From: Microbulbifer hydrolyticus | GTDB lineage: Bacteria; Pseudomonadota; Gammaproteobacteria; Pseudomonadales; Cellvibrionaceae | NCBI RefSeq assembly: GCF_009931115.1 | Contig: NZ_CP047491.1 | Span: 434,001-498,000 of the forward strand | DNA length: 64,000 nucleotides | Direction: 5' to 3' | In this document: positions 1 through 12,600 of the stretch, one piece after another | Layout of the letters: each line of letters begins with the position of its first letter | Numbering within the stretch: the first letter of the stretch is position 1 | Translations under genes and position numbers: made by a program | The notes under the pieces: model-generated | Database searches by the model: none | The model's input: the letters and a program-made list of their open reading frames with translations, nothing else | Told to the model about the DNA's origin: nothing

Positions 1-2
1 AT

Positions 3-1508
3 CGGCCGGCTGCGGTCGAAGAATTCACCCAGCAGTTCTTTGGTAGCAACCGCTGGAAGTGGATCTCTGGAAGCCTGGGTGTTGCCACGATTGCTGCAGC
101 GGTTGCCGGATATACCTATCTGGAGCGTGAAAATACGGCGGAGCAGAACCGTGTCCGGATCGAGCTTGAGCAGAAGCACGAAGTTGAATTACTTGAAAGC
201 AGGATTGCTGACAAGCGGGAGGCAATTGATCGGCTTGTCGAGCTGAGTGTACTAACTCCGTCCTGGGAGCGGGACTTGCGAGTAGAGATCGATGAGTACA
301 CCGGGCTGAACCCCGCGGATACCGATTATATTGAGGCGGTGATACAGCGTGTCTCGGAGCTATTTGTTTCCGCTGCGACAGGGCAGTTAACGCTCGGCAA
401 CCTGGATGAGACTGAGCGGATGCTCGAACGCGCCGCTGACTGGAACTACTCCGGTGATGCAGCGCAACAGGTAGAAACTGCCCTGAACCAGGAGAGGGCG
501 GAGCTGAGGCAGCGACTTGAAGCCGAGCGTATTGCGGCAGCGCGCGAAGCGGAGCGTTTACGAGCACAAGAAGCGCTTGCTCGCAAACGGCAGGCCGAGC
601 TTGAAAAGCAGCAGAGAATCGACGCTATCGTAGACGACCTGGAAGTCGCCCTGCGTTGCCGGTTTTCGATGGATATCCCCGTGGGCGTTGGTACACCACT
701 GCGGCAACTGGCAGCGATTGATCAGGTAAAGGGTATCCAGATTCGGCCCGTAATTGCCGATGAGCTGGGAACTTGCCTGAAGCACCTGGCGGGCAGAAGC
801 CCCACCCGGACCTCCCCCCTGCTGGCGGACTCCCGTGCGCTATTGCCCGCGCAACAAGTGCTGCAGAATTTTGACCTCGATTACTGTGCGCATCTGCAGC
901 CCGGAAGTGGTGGTCGTGGAGATCGCTATAGCTGCGCAGACCCACTTGTTTCCGGTGGCGAGGGCCCTGAAATGGTGGTGGTAAATGGTGAGGGGGGGCG
1001 GCCATATGCGGTCAGCAAGTATGAGGTGAGTACCGCAGATTTTCGGAAGTACTGTCTCGCCAACGGTGATTGCTCCACTTCATTTGTGGGCGCGCCCGAG
1101 CTGCCGATCCGGAACATCAGCCTTGAACAGGCACAGGGCTACCTTGCCTGGCTGAGCGGCCAGACCGGCCGCGAGTACCGCTTGCCAACTGAGCGCGAAT
1201 GGTTCGCCGCTTCCAGTGTCGATGGCAGAGGTGAGGTTGCTGACCGAAATTGCTTTCTGACCTATGGGGGCATCAGCAAAGGCAGCGAGCTGGTTGCCGT
1301 CAAGGCCGGTACCGGCAACCCATTCGGGTTGCTAAACACAGTCGGCAACGTGCGCGAATGGGTCTGGGGGGCTGACGGGCGGCTCATTGCCGCGGGCGGA
1401 AGTCGTCTGGACCCGATGAGCCGCTGTCTGGTTACCTCAAAGGTCTTTCATAGCGGCGCACCGGATGATGTCACGGGATTCCGTGTGGTGCGTAACCTCA
1501 GCCGCTGA
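3..1508 (+). CDS. Membrane-anchored FGE-sulfatase (SUMF1)-domain protein, 5'-truncated by window edge
   Basis: The reading frame is open from base 3 with no start codon upstream, so the gene begins outside the window; 501 residues are visible. A single hydrophobic segment (about residues 23-42 of the visible part) is followed by two charged, coiled-coil-like stretches (about 45-80 and 160-205). The last 180 residues look like a formylglycine-generating-enzyme/SUMF1 fold, with YAVSKYEVSTADF, YRLPTEREWFAA, NVREWVWG and a terminal GFRVVR. I do not see the catalytic cysteine pair of true FGE, so the domain is more likely a binding module. In related bacteria such proteins often carry an N-terminal Ser/Thr kinase domain before the membrane segment; that is inference, because that part is missing here. 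The gene reads toward the two-partner secretion pair and may be functionally linked to it. Confidence 0.75.
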   Translation, partial: RPAAVEEFTQQFFGSNRWKWISGSLGVATIAAAVAGYTYLERENTAEQNRVRIELEQKHEVELLESRIADKREAIDRLVELSVLTPSWERDLRVEIDEYTGLNPADTDYIEAVIQRVSELFVSAATGQLTLGNLDETERMLERAADWNYSGDAAQQVETALNQERAELRQRLEAERIAAAREAERLRAQEALARKRQAELEKQQRIDAIVDDLEVALRCRFSMDIPVGVGTPLRQLAAIDQVKGIQIRPVIADELGTCLKHLAGRSPTRTSPLLADSRALLPAQQVLQNFDLDYCAHLQPGSGGRGDRYSCADPLVSGGEGPEMVVVNGEGGRPYAVSKYEVSTADFRKYCLANGDCSTSFVGAPELPIRNISLEQAQGYLAWLSGQTGREYRLPTEREWFAASSVDGRGEVADRNCFLTYGGISKGSELVAVKAGTGNPFGLLNTVGNVREWVWGADGRLIAAGGSRLDPMSRCLVTSKVFHSGAPDDVTGFRVVRNLSR

Positions 1509-1564
1509 CTTCGCCTGGGGGCCTCTGGGCGAGCCGCGTTTCATTCTTTATTGATATCGGATCA

Positions 1565-1583
1565 GCTCCGCAATGTGCGGAGC
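1565..1583 (+). other. Perfect 8-bp hairpin upstream of tpsB
   Basis: GCTCCGCA and TGCGGAGC form a perfect stem around a three-base ATG loop. It lies between the FGE-domain gene and the TpsB gene. No T tract follows, so it is not a standard intrinsic terminator; it may be a leader structure or a protein-binding dyad. Confidence 0.4.
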
Positions 1584-1609
1584 GATGCATTGTTACAGGG
1601 AATTTGCCA

Positions 1610-3595
1610 ATGTCGTCGCAATATAAGCGATATCCGCTGGGAAGTGGTGTCTGTCTTTTTCTACTGTCACTGACCGCTTTGGCACAAGACAGTGGTGCCA
1701 ACTTCAGGAATCGTGTTCACGCTGCGTTTGAGCAGGATGTTCCGGTAAATCAGGATGTGAGCGAAGAGTATCGCAAGCGTATGCAAGAGGCGCGCGATCC
1801 CAACCTGGATACCGATATACCGGAGTTTTCCGGTCGGGAGTTGGGGCCGCGTATCACCGTCAAAAAAATTCGCTTCCACCGATTGGAAGAATACCCGGAA
1901 TTCGGAATCACCAAAGAAGTACTCGAGGAGCTGGCGGAATCCCTGCGCGTCCGGTTCATGAAGGAGGACGAGATCGTTGCCGCCGGCTTTACCCAGGAGA
2001 ACCTTAAAGAACTGGCGGTTCTACTGGATAACATGGGTGCGCGCTTTGGCAGCGACGGTCTCGGTCCTCAGCAACTGCGTCGTTTGGTGACTACGGTAGA
2101 GCGGCAGAATGCTGAACGTGGCCTGACCTACGCGGACCTGGAGGAGATAGCGGCCGAGTTGACCCGCTTCTATCGCGAGCAGGGTCTGTTTCTCGCCCAG
2201 GTGCAGATTCCCGCCCAGGAAGTAAAGGACGGTGTGGTGACATTTGCCGTGCGGGAAGGGGTATTGGGGCAGATCTCCATTGCCGGCAACGAGCGCTACT
2301 CCGAGCGCCGGCTGTCGCAGCCATTTAAAAGTCAGCTGGGCAAGCTGGTCAATCATGAAGACGTTGAGCAATCGCTCTACCTCTTGAACGACCTGCCGAG
2401 CCTGAATATCAATGGTTATTTCAGCCCGGGTGATAACCCCGGGGAAACTCGTTTGAACCTGAAGGTACGCGATGCCAGCAGCTGGCAGATTATCAGTCGC
2501 TACGACAATCACGGCTCCACGTTTACCGGCGACCAGCGGATGTATACCTCATTTGACTGGGGTAATCCGCTAGGGATTGGCGATGAGCTGACGCTGGCCT
2601 ACCTGAAATCGACCGATGGAGAAAGTTTTGGAGGTGACCTGGGGTCGGACCTCGGACAATTCCGCTATAGCCTGCCCGTTTTTGGCGCCCGCACAAGGTT
2701 GCAGCTGACCGCTGACTACAACCAGTTCAACCTGTTTGACTCGAACAACAAAAAAAACGCGATCAACTCACTGGAAATCGAGGGTGTCAATAAAAGCTTC
2801 GGTGTGTCCGTCGATCATAAGTTTATCCGCTCGCGAGAGTTCAACATCACCGGCACCTTCGGTCTGACGCAAAAAGAATCAGAAATCGAGGCGGCAATTA
2901 CCCTGCCTGACTCGGGAGATGATGTCAGCGGAGCAGAAATGGGGCTGTACTTTGACCGCCTTTCCGATGGTGTGATCCCCATGTTGAATGTGGTGAACAC
3001 CCGGTTCCAGTACGGCGAATTCAACAACGAAATTGACCTGGAGCGTGATGCTGAGTTCTTCAAGTTTGCTGCGGACACCAGTTCACTTCTTTTCGTGCCG
3101 TCGCTGTTTACCGACAACAAGTCCCGCCTGATTGTTAAAACCCGCTCGCAATACAGCGAGAGTGCGCTGCCGTCCTTCGAGCAGTTTTCCCTGGGCGGCG
3201 CCAATGGTGTGCGCGCCTTCGACGTGCGGGACTTCTCTGCCGACCAGGCCGCCGTGGTATCGGCGGAGTGGTATCCGGATATGCCTTCCATATTTAACCC
3301 GCACCTGTTTGACGGACGCCTCAGTGACATCCTGCAAGTGGCTGTGATCGCCGATGCAGGCTACGGCGTGGCGAACAACTACGAGCGCGACATCTTCGGA
3401 AGTGGCGAGGTCATTCCCAATGACTGGGCGGCGCTCTCCGGTGCTGGCCTGCTGTTCAAACTGAACTGGAAAGAGAGCTGGGCCGGGCAGATATCCGTCG
3501 CCTGGCCCACCATGTCGATTTCTTCTATCGACGGCACCGGTGACGATGCCGATGCGCCCACCGTATACGCTGACTTCACCTACTTCCTGTATTGA
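1610..3595 (+). CDS. Two-partner secretion transporter, ShlB/FhaC/HecB (TpsB) family
   Basis: A 661-residue Omp85-superfamily transporter of type Vb secretion that would move the adjacent exoprotein across the outer membrane. I use ATG 1610 rather than TTG 1604, because it gives a clean signal peptide (GVCLFLLSLTALAQ). After a linker come POTRA-like regions at about residues 70-290, including LFLAQVQIPAQEVKDG and GVLGQISIAGNERYSERRL. The C-terminal 350 residues are alternating amphipathic strands ending in DFTYFLY, with a terminal aromatic as expected for a BAM substrate. Length is slightly above the usual 550-600. The exoprotein ATG starts 53 bp downstream, so the two are almost certainly co-transcribed. 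Family assignment is strong; substrate pairing is inferred from adjacency. Confidence 0.9.
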   Translation: MSSQYKRYPLGSGVCLFLLSLTALAQDSGANFRNRVHAAFEQDVPVNQDVSEEYRKRMQEARDPNLDTDIPEFSGRELGPRITVKKIRFHRLEEYPEFGITKEVLEELAESLRVRFMKEDEIVAAGFTQENLKELAVLLDNMGARFGSDGLGPQQLRRLVTTVERQNAERGLTYADLEEIAAELTRFYREQGLFLAQVQIPAQEVKDGVVTFAVREGVLGQISIAGNERYSERRLSQPFKSQLGKLVNHEDVEQSLYLLNDLPSLNINGYFSPGDNPGETRLNLKVRDASSWQIISRYDNHGSTFTGDQRMYTSFDWGNPLGIGDELTLAYLKSTDGESFGGDLGSDLGQFRYSLPVFGARTRLQLTADYNQFNLFDSNNKKNAINSLEIEGVNKSFGVSVDHKFIRSREFNITGTFGLTQKESEIEAAITLPDSGDDVSGAEMGLYFDRLSDGVIPMLNVVNTRFQYGEFNNEIDLERDAEFFKFAADTSSLLFVPSLFTDNKSRLIVKTRSQYSESALPSFEQFSLGGANGVRAFDVRDFSADQAAVVSAEWYPDMPSIFNPHLFDGRLSDILQVAVIADAGYGVANNYERDIFGSGEVIPNDWAALSGAGLLFKLNWKESWAGQISVAWPTMSISSIDGTGDDADAPTVYADFTYFLY

Positions 3596-3648
3596 GCTGT
3601 ACCCGACATCAAGGACAGGGCGATTACGGCCCGCTGGATACGATCATC

Positions 3649-6600
3649 ATGATGAACATGAAAAAGAAACAACTCGCCAAAGCCATCACGTTAGCGCACC
3701 TTACCTGGTGTGGAGCATTGATTTCTCCAGTTGTAATGGGCGCACCTACCGGTTGGAATGTAATTAACGGCACCGCGAGTGTATCTCAGGGTTCGCCGAG
3801 CACCCCGAACTCGACCAACGTGGATATATCCACTGATTTTGCAGAAATCAGCTGGGAGACTTTTGATATCGAGGTAGGGGAAGATGTCGATTTCAATTTT
3901 AACTCTGAGGTTGCTGATCCAAGCAGTGGGATCGTGGTCAACAAGGTGCTTCAGGCCGGATCGTCTATTTCGGGGAGCTTGACCTCCAATGGCCACGTAG
4001 TACTGATCAACCCGCGGGGGGTTTTGTTTAACGACGGAGCTTCGGTAGACGTCGGTGCGCTTACAGTGTCTACGCTTGGCGGAACCATCTCTGGCCGCGA
4101 CGGCAGTTTTTCGCTTGAATTCGATGAAACCGGGCAAATCGGTGACGGTGATCACTATTTTTCTCCCGGCACTATCGAGAATTCCGGAACATTACTGGCC
4201 GACAGGGGGATTACCCTGATTGGCCGCAGTATTCAGAACCTTACCGTGGAAGGGGGACTTGGAAGTGCACGTATTGAGTCTGCCACTATCGACCTGGTGG
4301 CAGCAGATTCGGTAACCCTGAGCCTGGATTCTCAGTCCGGCCTGTATGGTGTGGAAGTCACTTCGGCTTCACTTGCGGACGAACTCATCGTCAATGGCAA
4401 CGATGCGTTGATCTCCGGTTCCAAGGTGTTGATGACCGCAGCGGCGTCTGATGCCATCACGGCTACGGCAGTCAATAACAGCGGTACGGTAGAGGCTAAA
4501 GGGATTGACCTGTCTGGCGGCGTGGTGCGCCTGACCGGCTCCGGTGGTGGTGCCATCAATAATACCGGCACGATTACAGTTTCTGCTGATGCCGCGGCAG
4601 CACAGGACGTAGCCGCGGGTTCGATCTTGATTGAAGCCGCTGAAATCACCCAGAGTGGGACTATTTCTGCAAGCGCGGTGACCGATCGCAGTGGCGGCAA
4701 CATTACGCTCGCTGCAGACGACAGGCTTGAGGTCAGTGGAGCGGTAACCGCGGCGGGTAGCGGTGCGGGGAATTCCGGTGGCGCCGTGGTAACCACCGTT
4801 ACAGCGTCCACCGGGCAACTGGTGTTGAGTGGTAGCCAGAGTCCCGTCAATACTGCAGGGCAGAACGGTTCCGCGGACGGATCCTGGGAAATTTCCGCCG
4901 AACGATTGGTGGTCGACGAAATTACCGGCGATCCCACTCAGGATTGCGGCAGTGGCTGTATCGATGGGGCTCTGCTATCTGATGCACTGGCTGATAACGC
5001 GACCGTTACATTGATGGCGTCTGGCACGCAAAACGACACCGGTATTTCCATTCGTGACCGGGTAACCTGGTCGAGTGACGCTACATTGGTGCTGAAATCC
5101 GAAGCCGCAGTCGAAGTCCAGGATTTCATTAATGGACAGGGGCAATCAGAGCTCGCTGGGGGGAACCTTTCCGTTGAAGCCGAGAGTGGGTTTTTAAATG
5201 CCGGCGCTATTGCGGTATCCGACTTCGATTTACGCGTGGGGCGCGCAGGCTCCAATACGAACAGTGAATTAGGTGATTTATCCTATACCGGAAGCTTTTC
5301 GGTGGCGGGTGGCTCTGGGTTCGACAGTGTATCGTTTTCGGATATGGACGGGGCACTGGCATTCTCGGCAACGGATAGTTCAGAAGTTTCGCTGAGTAAT
5401 GGTGCGCTCTCGGGAACGCTGACGGACATCGACGCCGTCGTCGCGGAGGCTGGCGATACACTGTCTGGTACCGCTGGAGGGGACACTTTTACCCTGATTG
5501 GTGCGGGTGGTGTTCAAAGTAACGGTATCAATTTCACCGGCATCGGCACCCTGGATGGTGGCGATGGTACTGACACACTAATCGGTCAATCCGGTGTCGC
5601 CTGGTCGCTGACGGAACTTGCCCAGAGCGAGCAGGACGGCGTTGAGCTTGTCGATGTAGAAATATTGCAGGCCAGCAATGCCTCCCTGACGGGAGTGAGC
5701 AATGGCGAACAGATCGCGGTTGACGCGGACTCGGAAGTGACGGTGTCGAGCCTCTCCGATTTCCGCTTTACCAATCTCGCCACGCTGGATGTAACCGGTA
5801 TTGCGAATGTTTCGCTTGATACAACAGCACTCGGGAGCCAAGCACTCTTCCTGCTCGACACCGCGGGCACGGTCTCCACGACGGAAAATATTGCCGATGG
5901 CATCGGCTTCAGCGGGTTCTCCACCGTTGCAGTCAACGTGCTCGACGCGACTGCGCTCGGGGTAAGCCCTCTTTATTTCCGCAACCTTTCCGGAGCCAGT
6001 TTGTCCACCGCTTCTGGTGGAGGCACGGTATTTAGTGGCCTGAGTACGGTTACTGTTGCATCACTTGATAGCGACGGCTTTGCCGCTGATCTTGCCCTGG
6101 TAACGGCGGATGGCCGGGTTACTTCTGGCGCGGGGGCTGTCGAATTTTCTGGTGTAGACACATTCCGGGGTAGCGACGGCTCCAGCGTTAGTGGTGGCAA
6201 TAGTTGGGCCCTGGGTAGCGACGGCACCGTCACGGAGAGCGTAACGGGTATTCGCTTTGATGGCGCCTGGGAGGTAACTACTTCCGCTGATGGTAGCCTG
6301 GCCGATGGAGGCAGCGGCAGTGCATTCACGCTGGATTCTGGCGTTGTCAGTATCGCCAATTCCGATCTCGTGTTTAGCGGTCTCGCCTCGGTCAGCGGGG
6401 TTTCAGGAAGCAGCCTGAATGCTCTGTCCCTTGCGGGGGACGCTCTCTACCTGACAGATGCCACTGGCACTATTGCCACTGCCGAGGACGGTAGCGGGAT
6501 CACGTTTTCCAGCTTCACCGACGTATCGGTGGCGCGGCTGGATACGGTCTCCCTGGGGGGCGGGGAGCTGTTCCTTAGAAATAGCCAGGGCACCAGCGCG

Positions 6601-9600
6601 TCCACCGGGGCGAGCAGTGGCACCCTGTTTAGTGGGCTGGAAAGCGTTGCCGTCAGTGTTCTACACACAAATGGGCTCTCCCCGCTCTTTGATATCAGCG
6701 GCGCCGGTTCGATTCAGATTCAGTCGGATGGAACGATATTCAGTCAGTTATCCGAGGTCACAAGCAGTAGCGGAGCGGAAATTTTCGGTGGCCCAAGCTG
6801 GGCGCTGGATGTCGATGGAAATACGTCGGAAGCCGGCAACCAGGTGACTTTCAGCGGTGCATGGACCGTCAATGCATCAGAGGGTGCGACGCTCACCGGT
6901 ACCGATAGTGTCGAAAACTTTACAGTCAACAGCGATGGCGAATTAGAGGTCGGTTCAAATCTGATTTTTTCTGGCCTGGATTCGGTCTTGGCCGGCGCCG
7001 GGGCCGATACCCTGTCGGTGAACAACTTCACGCTTACCCTCGAAAATAATAGTGTTGTCACCGTTGATGACGTTGACCTGGCGTTTCAGGGGCTTTCCAG
7101 TGTAACCGGCGGCGGTACGCTGAATGGTGGGAGTGACTGGCAGCTTGGTGGCAATGGTTCGGCTACTGAGCTTGTCAGCGATATTACGCTCTCGGGTACC
7201 TGGGCTGTGAGCACCGTAAACAACGCAACCTTGACGGACAGCGGCACCGGCAGTGCATTTACCCTGGCGAATGGCGATGTCGGCATCGTGAATTCCGGAC
7301 TGCAGTTCAGCAACCTTGGTTCGGTCACCGGGGTAGTGGGAAGTAGCCTGGATGCTTCAGCTCTCGGCGATGCCGCGCTGTACGTTACCGATGCCGCCGG
7401 TACTGTCGCTACTGAGACAGACGGCAGCGGTATCGAATTTTCGAATTTCTCCGGCATCTCAGTTGCCCACCTGGATGCAACCACCCTGGCGGCTGGTGAG
7501 TTGTACCTCCGCAACGCAGCGGGGAGCAGCGTATCAACGGGCGCGGCAAGCGGTACGCTGTTCAGTTCGCTGGAGCAGGTTTCAGTAAACCGCCTGTTCA
7601 CCAATGGCCTGGCGGTCAATTTCGACATTGCCGGGGTGGGATCCATACAGGCCCAGGGTGGCGGTACCGTCTTCACCGAGCTTTCTGAAGTCGCGGGCAG
7701 TAGCGGTGCGGAGATTTCCGGAGGCGGTGACTGGACCCTGGACCTCGCGGGAGGTACGCGGGAAAGCACCAGTTCAATTCTGTTTAGCGACCTCTGGTTT
7801 GTTGATGCAACGGGTGGATCGCTGACAGGCACCGCGAATACTGACATTTTCAGCCTCGACGGCAGCGGCGATCTGGCAGTGGGCACACTCACATTCACTG
7901 GCCTGGCATCGGTGAGTGGCGGTGGTAGTACCGATACCCTGGATGCAACCGGATTCGCGGATGGTGTGAAGCTGGAAAACGGCAATGACAGTGTCTCCAC
8001 CGCGGGTATCCTGTTTGGTGAAGTCGAAACCGTCGAAACGATTGCGGTAACCGGCGCCGATGCCGGCACGGCGTTCAGCCTCGTCGGTGGCGGTGTCACT
8101 GTGGATGGTTCGAGCCTTAATTTTGTAGGTGTCGAATCGGTCGATGGTGGCAGTGCAAACAGTGCCCTGGATGCCACCTCGCTGGGTGCAGCTCCGCTCT
8201 ATCTCCTAAATGCTTCCAATTCTCTGGTGTCTACCGTTGTCGATGGCAGCGGAGGCATCACTTTTACCAACTTCGGTGGCATAACCGTAAGCCAGCTTGA
8301 CGCGACTGGAATGGGAAGCGCCCCGCTCTACTTGCGCAATGCTTCCGGAACCCAGGTATCTTCCACGCGCACCGGAGGCACGCTGATCAGCGGGCTGTCC
8401 GGCGTTCAGGCCAGTCGTCTGGACTCCAATGGCAATGCCGCCACCCTCAGTATCTCCGGGGCCGGAAGTCTCGCCACGGCCGCGGTAACCTTCAGCAATG
8501 TGATGGAATTTTCCGGTGGAGATGCGTCCACCGTCTCCGGCGGAACCGGCTGGAGCGTACTGGCCGGCACCGGCGTCGAGGAAAATTCCAGCGGAATTGA
8601 CTTCAGTGGCAACTGGATTGTCGACGCCGCCGGTTTGAGCCTTTCGGGCTCCGATAGCGGCGACACCTTTGTGCTGAATGCGGACGGTTCGGTGGAGGCC
8701 GAACAGGTGACCTTGCGAAATCTTACCGCGGTACTCGGCGGCAGCGGACAGGACACTCTGAATGCTGCGGCCTACGCGGATACGTTAAACCTGATTGGCA
8801 CTGCCGGTGCACTCGATACCGCCACCGTTGTATTTCGTGAAATCGAAGATGTCTCCGCGACTTCTGTGAACGCGGCGACCGCCGGCACAGACTTTGCCCG
8901 CGTGGGTGATTTGATTGTTGCCGACGGGTTGAATTTCTCCGGCCTCGCCAAGGTAAACGGTGTCAGTGCGGTGGATACCCTCAGCGGCGCAAACGCGTTG
9001 TTTTTGCGTGCCGATAGCGGTGGCAACTACTTTGCCGATGACAGCGGGGTTGAATTCCGCAATATCGACGCTTTCAGCACGGTGAGCGGTTCACTGACCG
9101 ATGAGGTCGGCGCTGCAGGCTATGTATTGCTGGGGCGCAACCGGATTTCTGTCGACGGCATCGATGTGTCCGGTCTGTCACAAGTCACAGCCACAGGCAG
9201 CGGTGTTCTCGATGCTTCCGGCTACGCCGATGGTGTATGGCTCAGCGGCGCCACGGGTGAAGTGGTAACGGCATCGACCGGTGGCCTGACATTTTCCGGT
9301 ATGGGTAGCGTAACCAGTGCACTGGTCACCGGAAGCGGCGGTGGTGAAAGTTTCAGCGCGACCGGCACAGGGACACTCAGTGTGCTGGGTATGACCATCG
9401 ATGGTGTCGCCGAGGTTTTTGCCGGAAGCGGCGCCGCGCAGGTGACGGCGGCTTCCGGTCAGGACTGGGAATTGGTGGCAGGGGCAAACGGGGCTGCGCT
9501 CGGCAATACGGCGTCCACCAGCGGTATCGAATTCACCGGCTTTACCACTCTGGTCTCTCAGTCTGCGGCGTTGTTGGGAACGGCGGGTGACGAAGCGTTT

Positions 9601-12600
9601 ACCCTGACCGGTAGCGAGGAAAGTGGACAGCTTGTCGGCTTTGGGGATATGCAATTCTCCGGTCTTGGGGAAGTCTACGGCGGGGGCGGGTCCGATTCCC
9701 TGGATGCCACGGGATATACATCGATTGTTTCCCTGACCACAACCGATGGACAACTGGCGGCTGGCGATCTGGTTTTTTTCGATTTCTCAAGCGCGCAGAT
9801 GTTCACACTCTCGAGTGATGACGGTAATGAGCACAACTTCCACGTAACCGACGTGGGTACCGTGTCGGTCGAGGGAATGACGATCTCCGCGCTGAATAAT
9901 GTCCTTGCTGATGAATCCGATATTGTTGCATCGGACGGCACGGTGATCAGTGACGAAGGGCCAGGATTCGAGACCCTGGGTATCCAGTTCAATCGTGTGG
10001 GGCTGGTCAGTGGCGAACTGATTGCAGCAACCCGTAATAATGATGAAATCAGTATCTCTGCATCCGGTCTGGTCACGATCAATGGTCGGGAGATGGGATT
10101 TTTTGCCCGCGTAGACGGCCTCGAGGGTGAGGACACTATAACCGGGTTCGACGGCCAGGACTGGACCATCAGTGGCTTGAACAGTGCCACAAGCCTCGGT
10201 ATTGAATTTGTCAACTTCGAGCACCTGGTCGTCGATAATGGCGGGCTGATTGGCTCGGTCGATGCGGAGGTGTTCACGCTGTTGGATGACGGTCGCGTAC
10301 GCGTGGGCAATATCCTCGCTGAGGGTATGGCCTACATCGATGGTGGCGCTGGCGGTGTGATCGACCAGCTCGACGCCAGCAGTTTTGACCGCGGACTGCA
10401 GCTGACCGGCACCGATGGTCTGTTGCTGGCCGACGGGCTGGAAGTGCGCGGGTTCGAAACCGCGATCAGTCCATTACTTCTGGGCGGCAGTGCGGCCGAG
10501 GTATTTACCCTCGGCGACAGTGGCCTCGTGGCCGGCGGTATCACCTTCAGTGGCTTGTCTACGGTAAATGGCGGTGGCGGTAATGACCGCCTCGACAGTG
10601 ACCTCGATCAGGACTGGTTGCTCGGTAGCGCAGGCAACACGTTCAGCCATGCCGGTGTTGAATTCGCGGGTATTGAAACCGCTGCCGGTGGCAGCGGCGC
10701 CATGCAGGGTGGCGCCGCGGATAGCGAATATACCCTCGGCAATGGCGTGCTGCAGGTAAGTGCCGTCGACTTCGAGGGCGTAACCAGTGTCGATGCCGGT
10801 GCTGGTCGGGACACTGTTGCCACAGAGGCCGGCCTTGTCTGGTCGCTGGACGGTACCGCGGCAACCGCCACTGTCGATGGTGTGACCTTCCGTGGCATCG
10901 AAACGGTTTCCACCGTCGACGCCAGCATCGATACGTCTGCCGCCAGCGGGCCACAGGTATTTGAGCTGGGCAGCGCAGGGAGGCAGGTGTCGATACTGGA
11001 CATCCTGTTTTCCTCGGTATCGTCGGTTGTGGCGAGCGACGGCAATAATGGCGATACCGTGGTGAGTGCGGCGGATCAATGGCAGCTGCAGGGTAGTCGG
11101 AACAGTATCGCCGCCAACGGTGTATTGTTTTCCGGAATTGACAGTGTCGAAGGTGAAGCGGCGGAATTGATCGGAACCGCCGGGGCCGATGAATTCCAGC
11201 TTGCCAGTGGCACGAATAGCCTTGCGGCTGCGGGCATAGCGTTTTCCGGGGTCGAGCAAGTCTCTGGTGCCGGTGGTGCGGATACCCTGGTGGGTACCGG
11301 TAGCGATGATACGTTCAGTGTGGCCGCTAACGGCGATATCCGTGCAGCCGCGATGCAATTTACCGGGCTGGCCGGGGTCGACGGTGGTGCCGGTAGCGAC
11401 GTCGTTGATGGCGCCGCCGCTTCCTGGACTTCTGCGACGGACCCCGGTGGCCTTGTTTCCGGTAGTGCCCTTGCAACAGTGGACAGCGTCACGGTTGTGT
11501 TTGAGAACCTTGAGCGCGTGGAAAATACCGGCGACTACTCCGGGCCTGCCGTGGCCGACGACTACTATCTCACCGGGCCGGACAGCCTGAATATGGGGGG
11601 TGTTGAATTCGCTGGCCTGCAAACACTGGCTGCCGGTAGCGGTGCGAATACACTGTACGGTTTCGATGCGGATATGACCTGGCGCCTGGGGCGTGATCAG
11701 GGCGTCGTCAGTGATGGCCAGTCCAGCCTCGCATTTTCCGGGTTTGACACCATCATCGCCGGCGGCGGTGCCGACCAGTTTGAATTGGGTGATGCGGTAC
11801 TCGCGTCTCTGGATACCGGCGCGGGAGACGATTCCGTCCAGCTCCAGCAGGCGCAACTTGCACAGCTCTCCCTGGGCGCCGACAACGATGTGCTCGTTGT
11901 CTCTACTGCCGGGCAGTCTTTGGCAGTGGCCGCAGGGACCGGTGAAGACCGGTTGCAGGTTGAAGTTGAGGGTCAGCGCTGGTTGATTGATGGTGATATT
12001 GCTGAATTCAATAGCGTCGGTTCCCTCGACTTCAGAGGCTTTGAATTGCTCGCGGACACGGGCGGCGGGCTCGATCTGAGCACGAGTCTGGCGTTCGATT
12101 TTTATGGCAGCGCCGACCCGGCCACTGCTGGCATCGAGTTTTCGACGACCGGCATGACGCTCGCGTATGACCCGAGTGGGGACCTGAACCTGGTGAGCCG
12201 CACGGCAAATCCCATTGGTGGCGAGCTATACGCTCGCAACGCGGCGCTGACGCTGGCCGGGGATCTCGATATTGTCTCCAATGTCGAGGTGTTATCACTC
12301 TTCTCTTCCGCTGGCGACATCGATGCCTCGGTTGTCGCCACGGAAGACCTGATCATTGGTCAGATTGATATCGGCCGCGGCCACCTTTCCCTGTTGACGT
12401 CCACGGTTGGTGCGCTTTACGGGCAAAGTATCGATGATCTGCACATAACGGCCGGGAGTGTCGAGCTGGGAAGGGGGGATCAGCGCTGGGAAAACATCGG
12501 TACTGCTTCTGTGCCCCTGCGGGTCGATATCCGTGATTCCCTTGATATCGTTGCGTTCAATTTCTACGAGCCGATTTTTGAGGGTGGCTTCCCGGTGGTT

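Noticed and set aside
276-1508. FGE-domain gene starting at TTG 276
   Set aside because: The frame is open back to base 3 and the upstream residues form a membrane span and coiled coil continuous with the rest, so the real start is outside the window.
7086-11856. Long minus-strand open frames opposite tpsA (such as 7086-8177 and 10474-11856)
   Set aside because: They arise from the repetitive GC-rich coding strand; composition is low-complexity Pro/Ser/Thr or Gly/Thr/Arg, with no domains or ribosome-binding sites.
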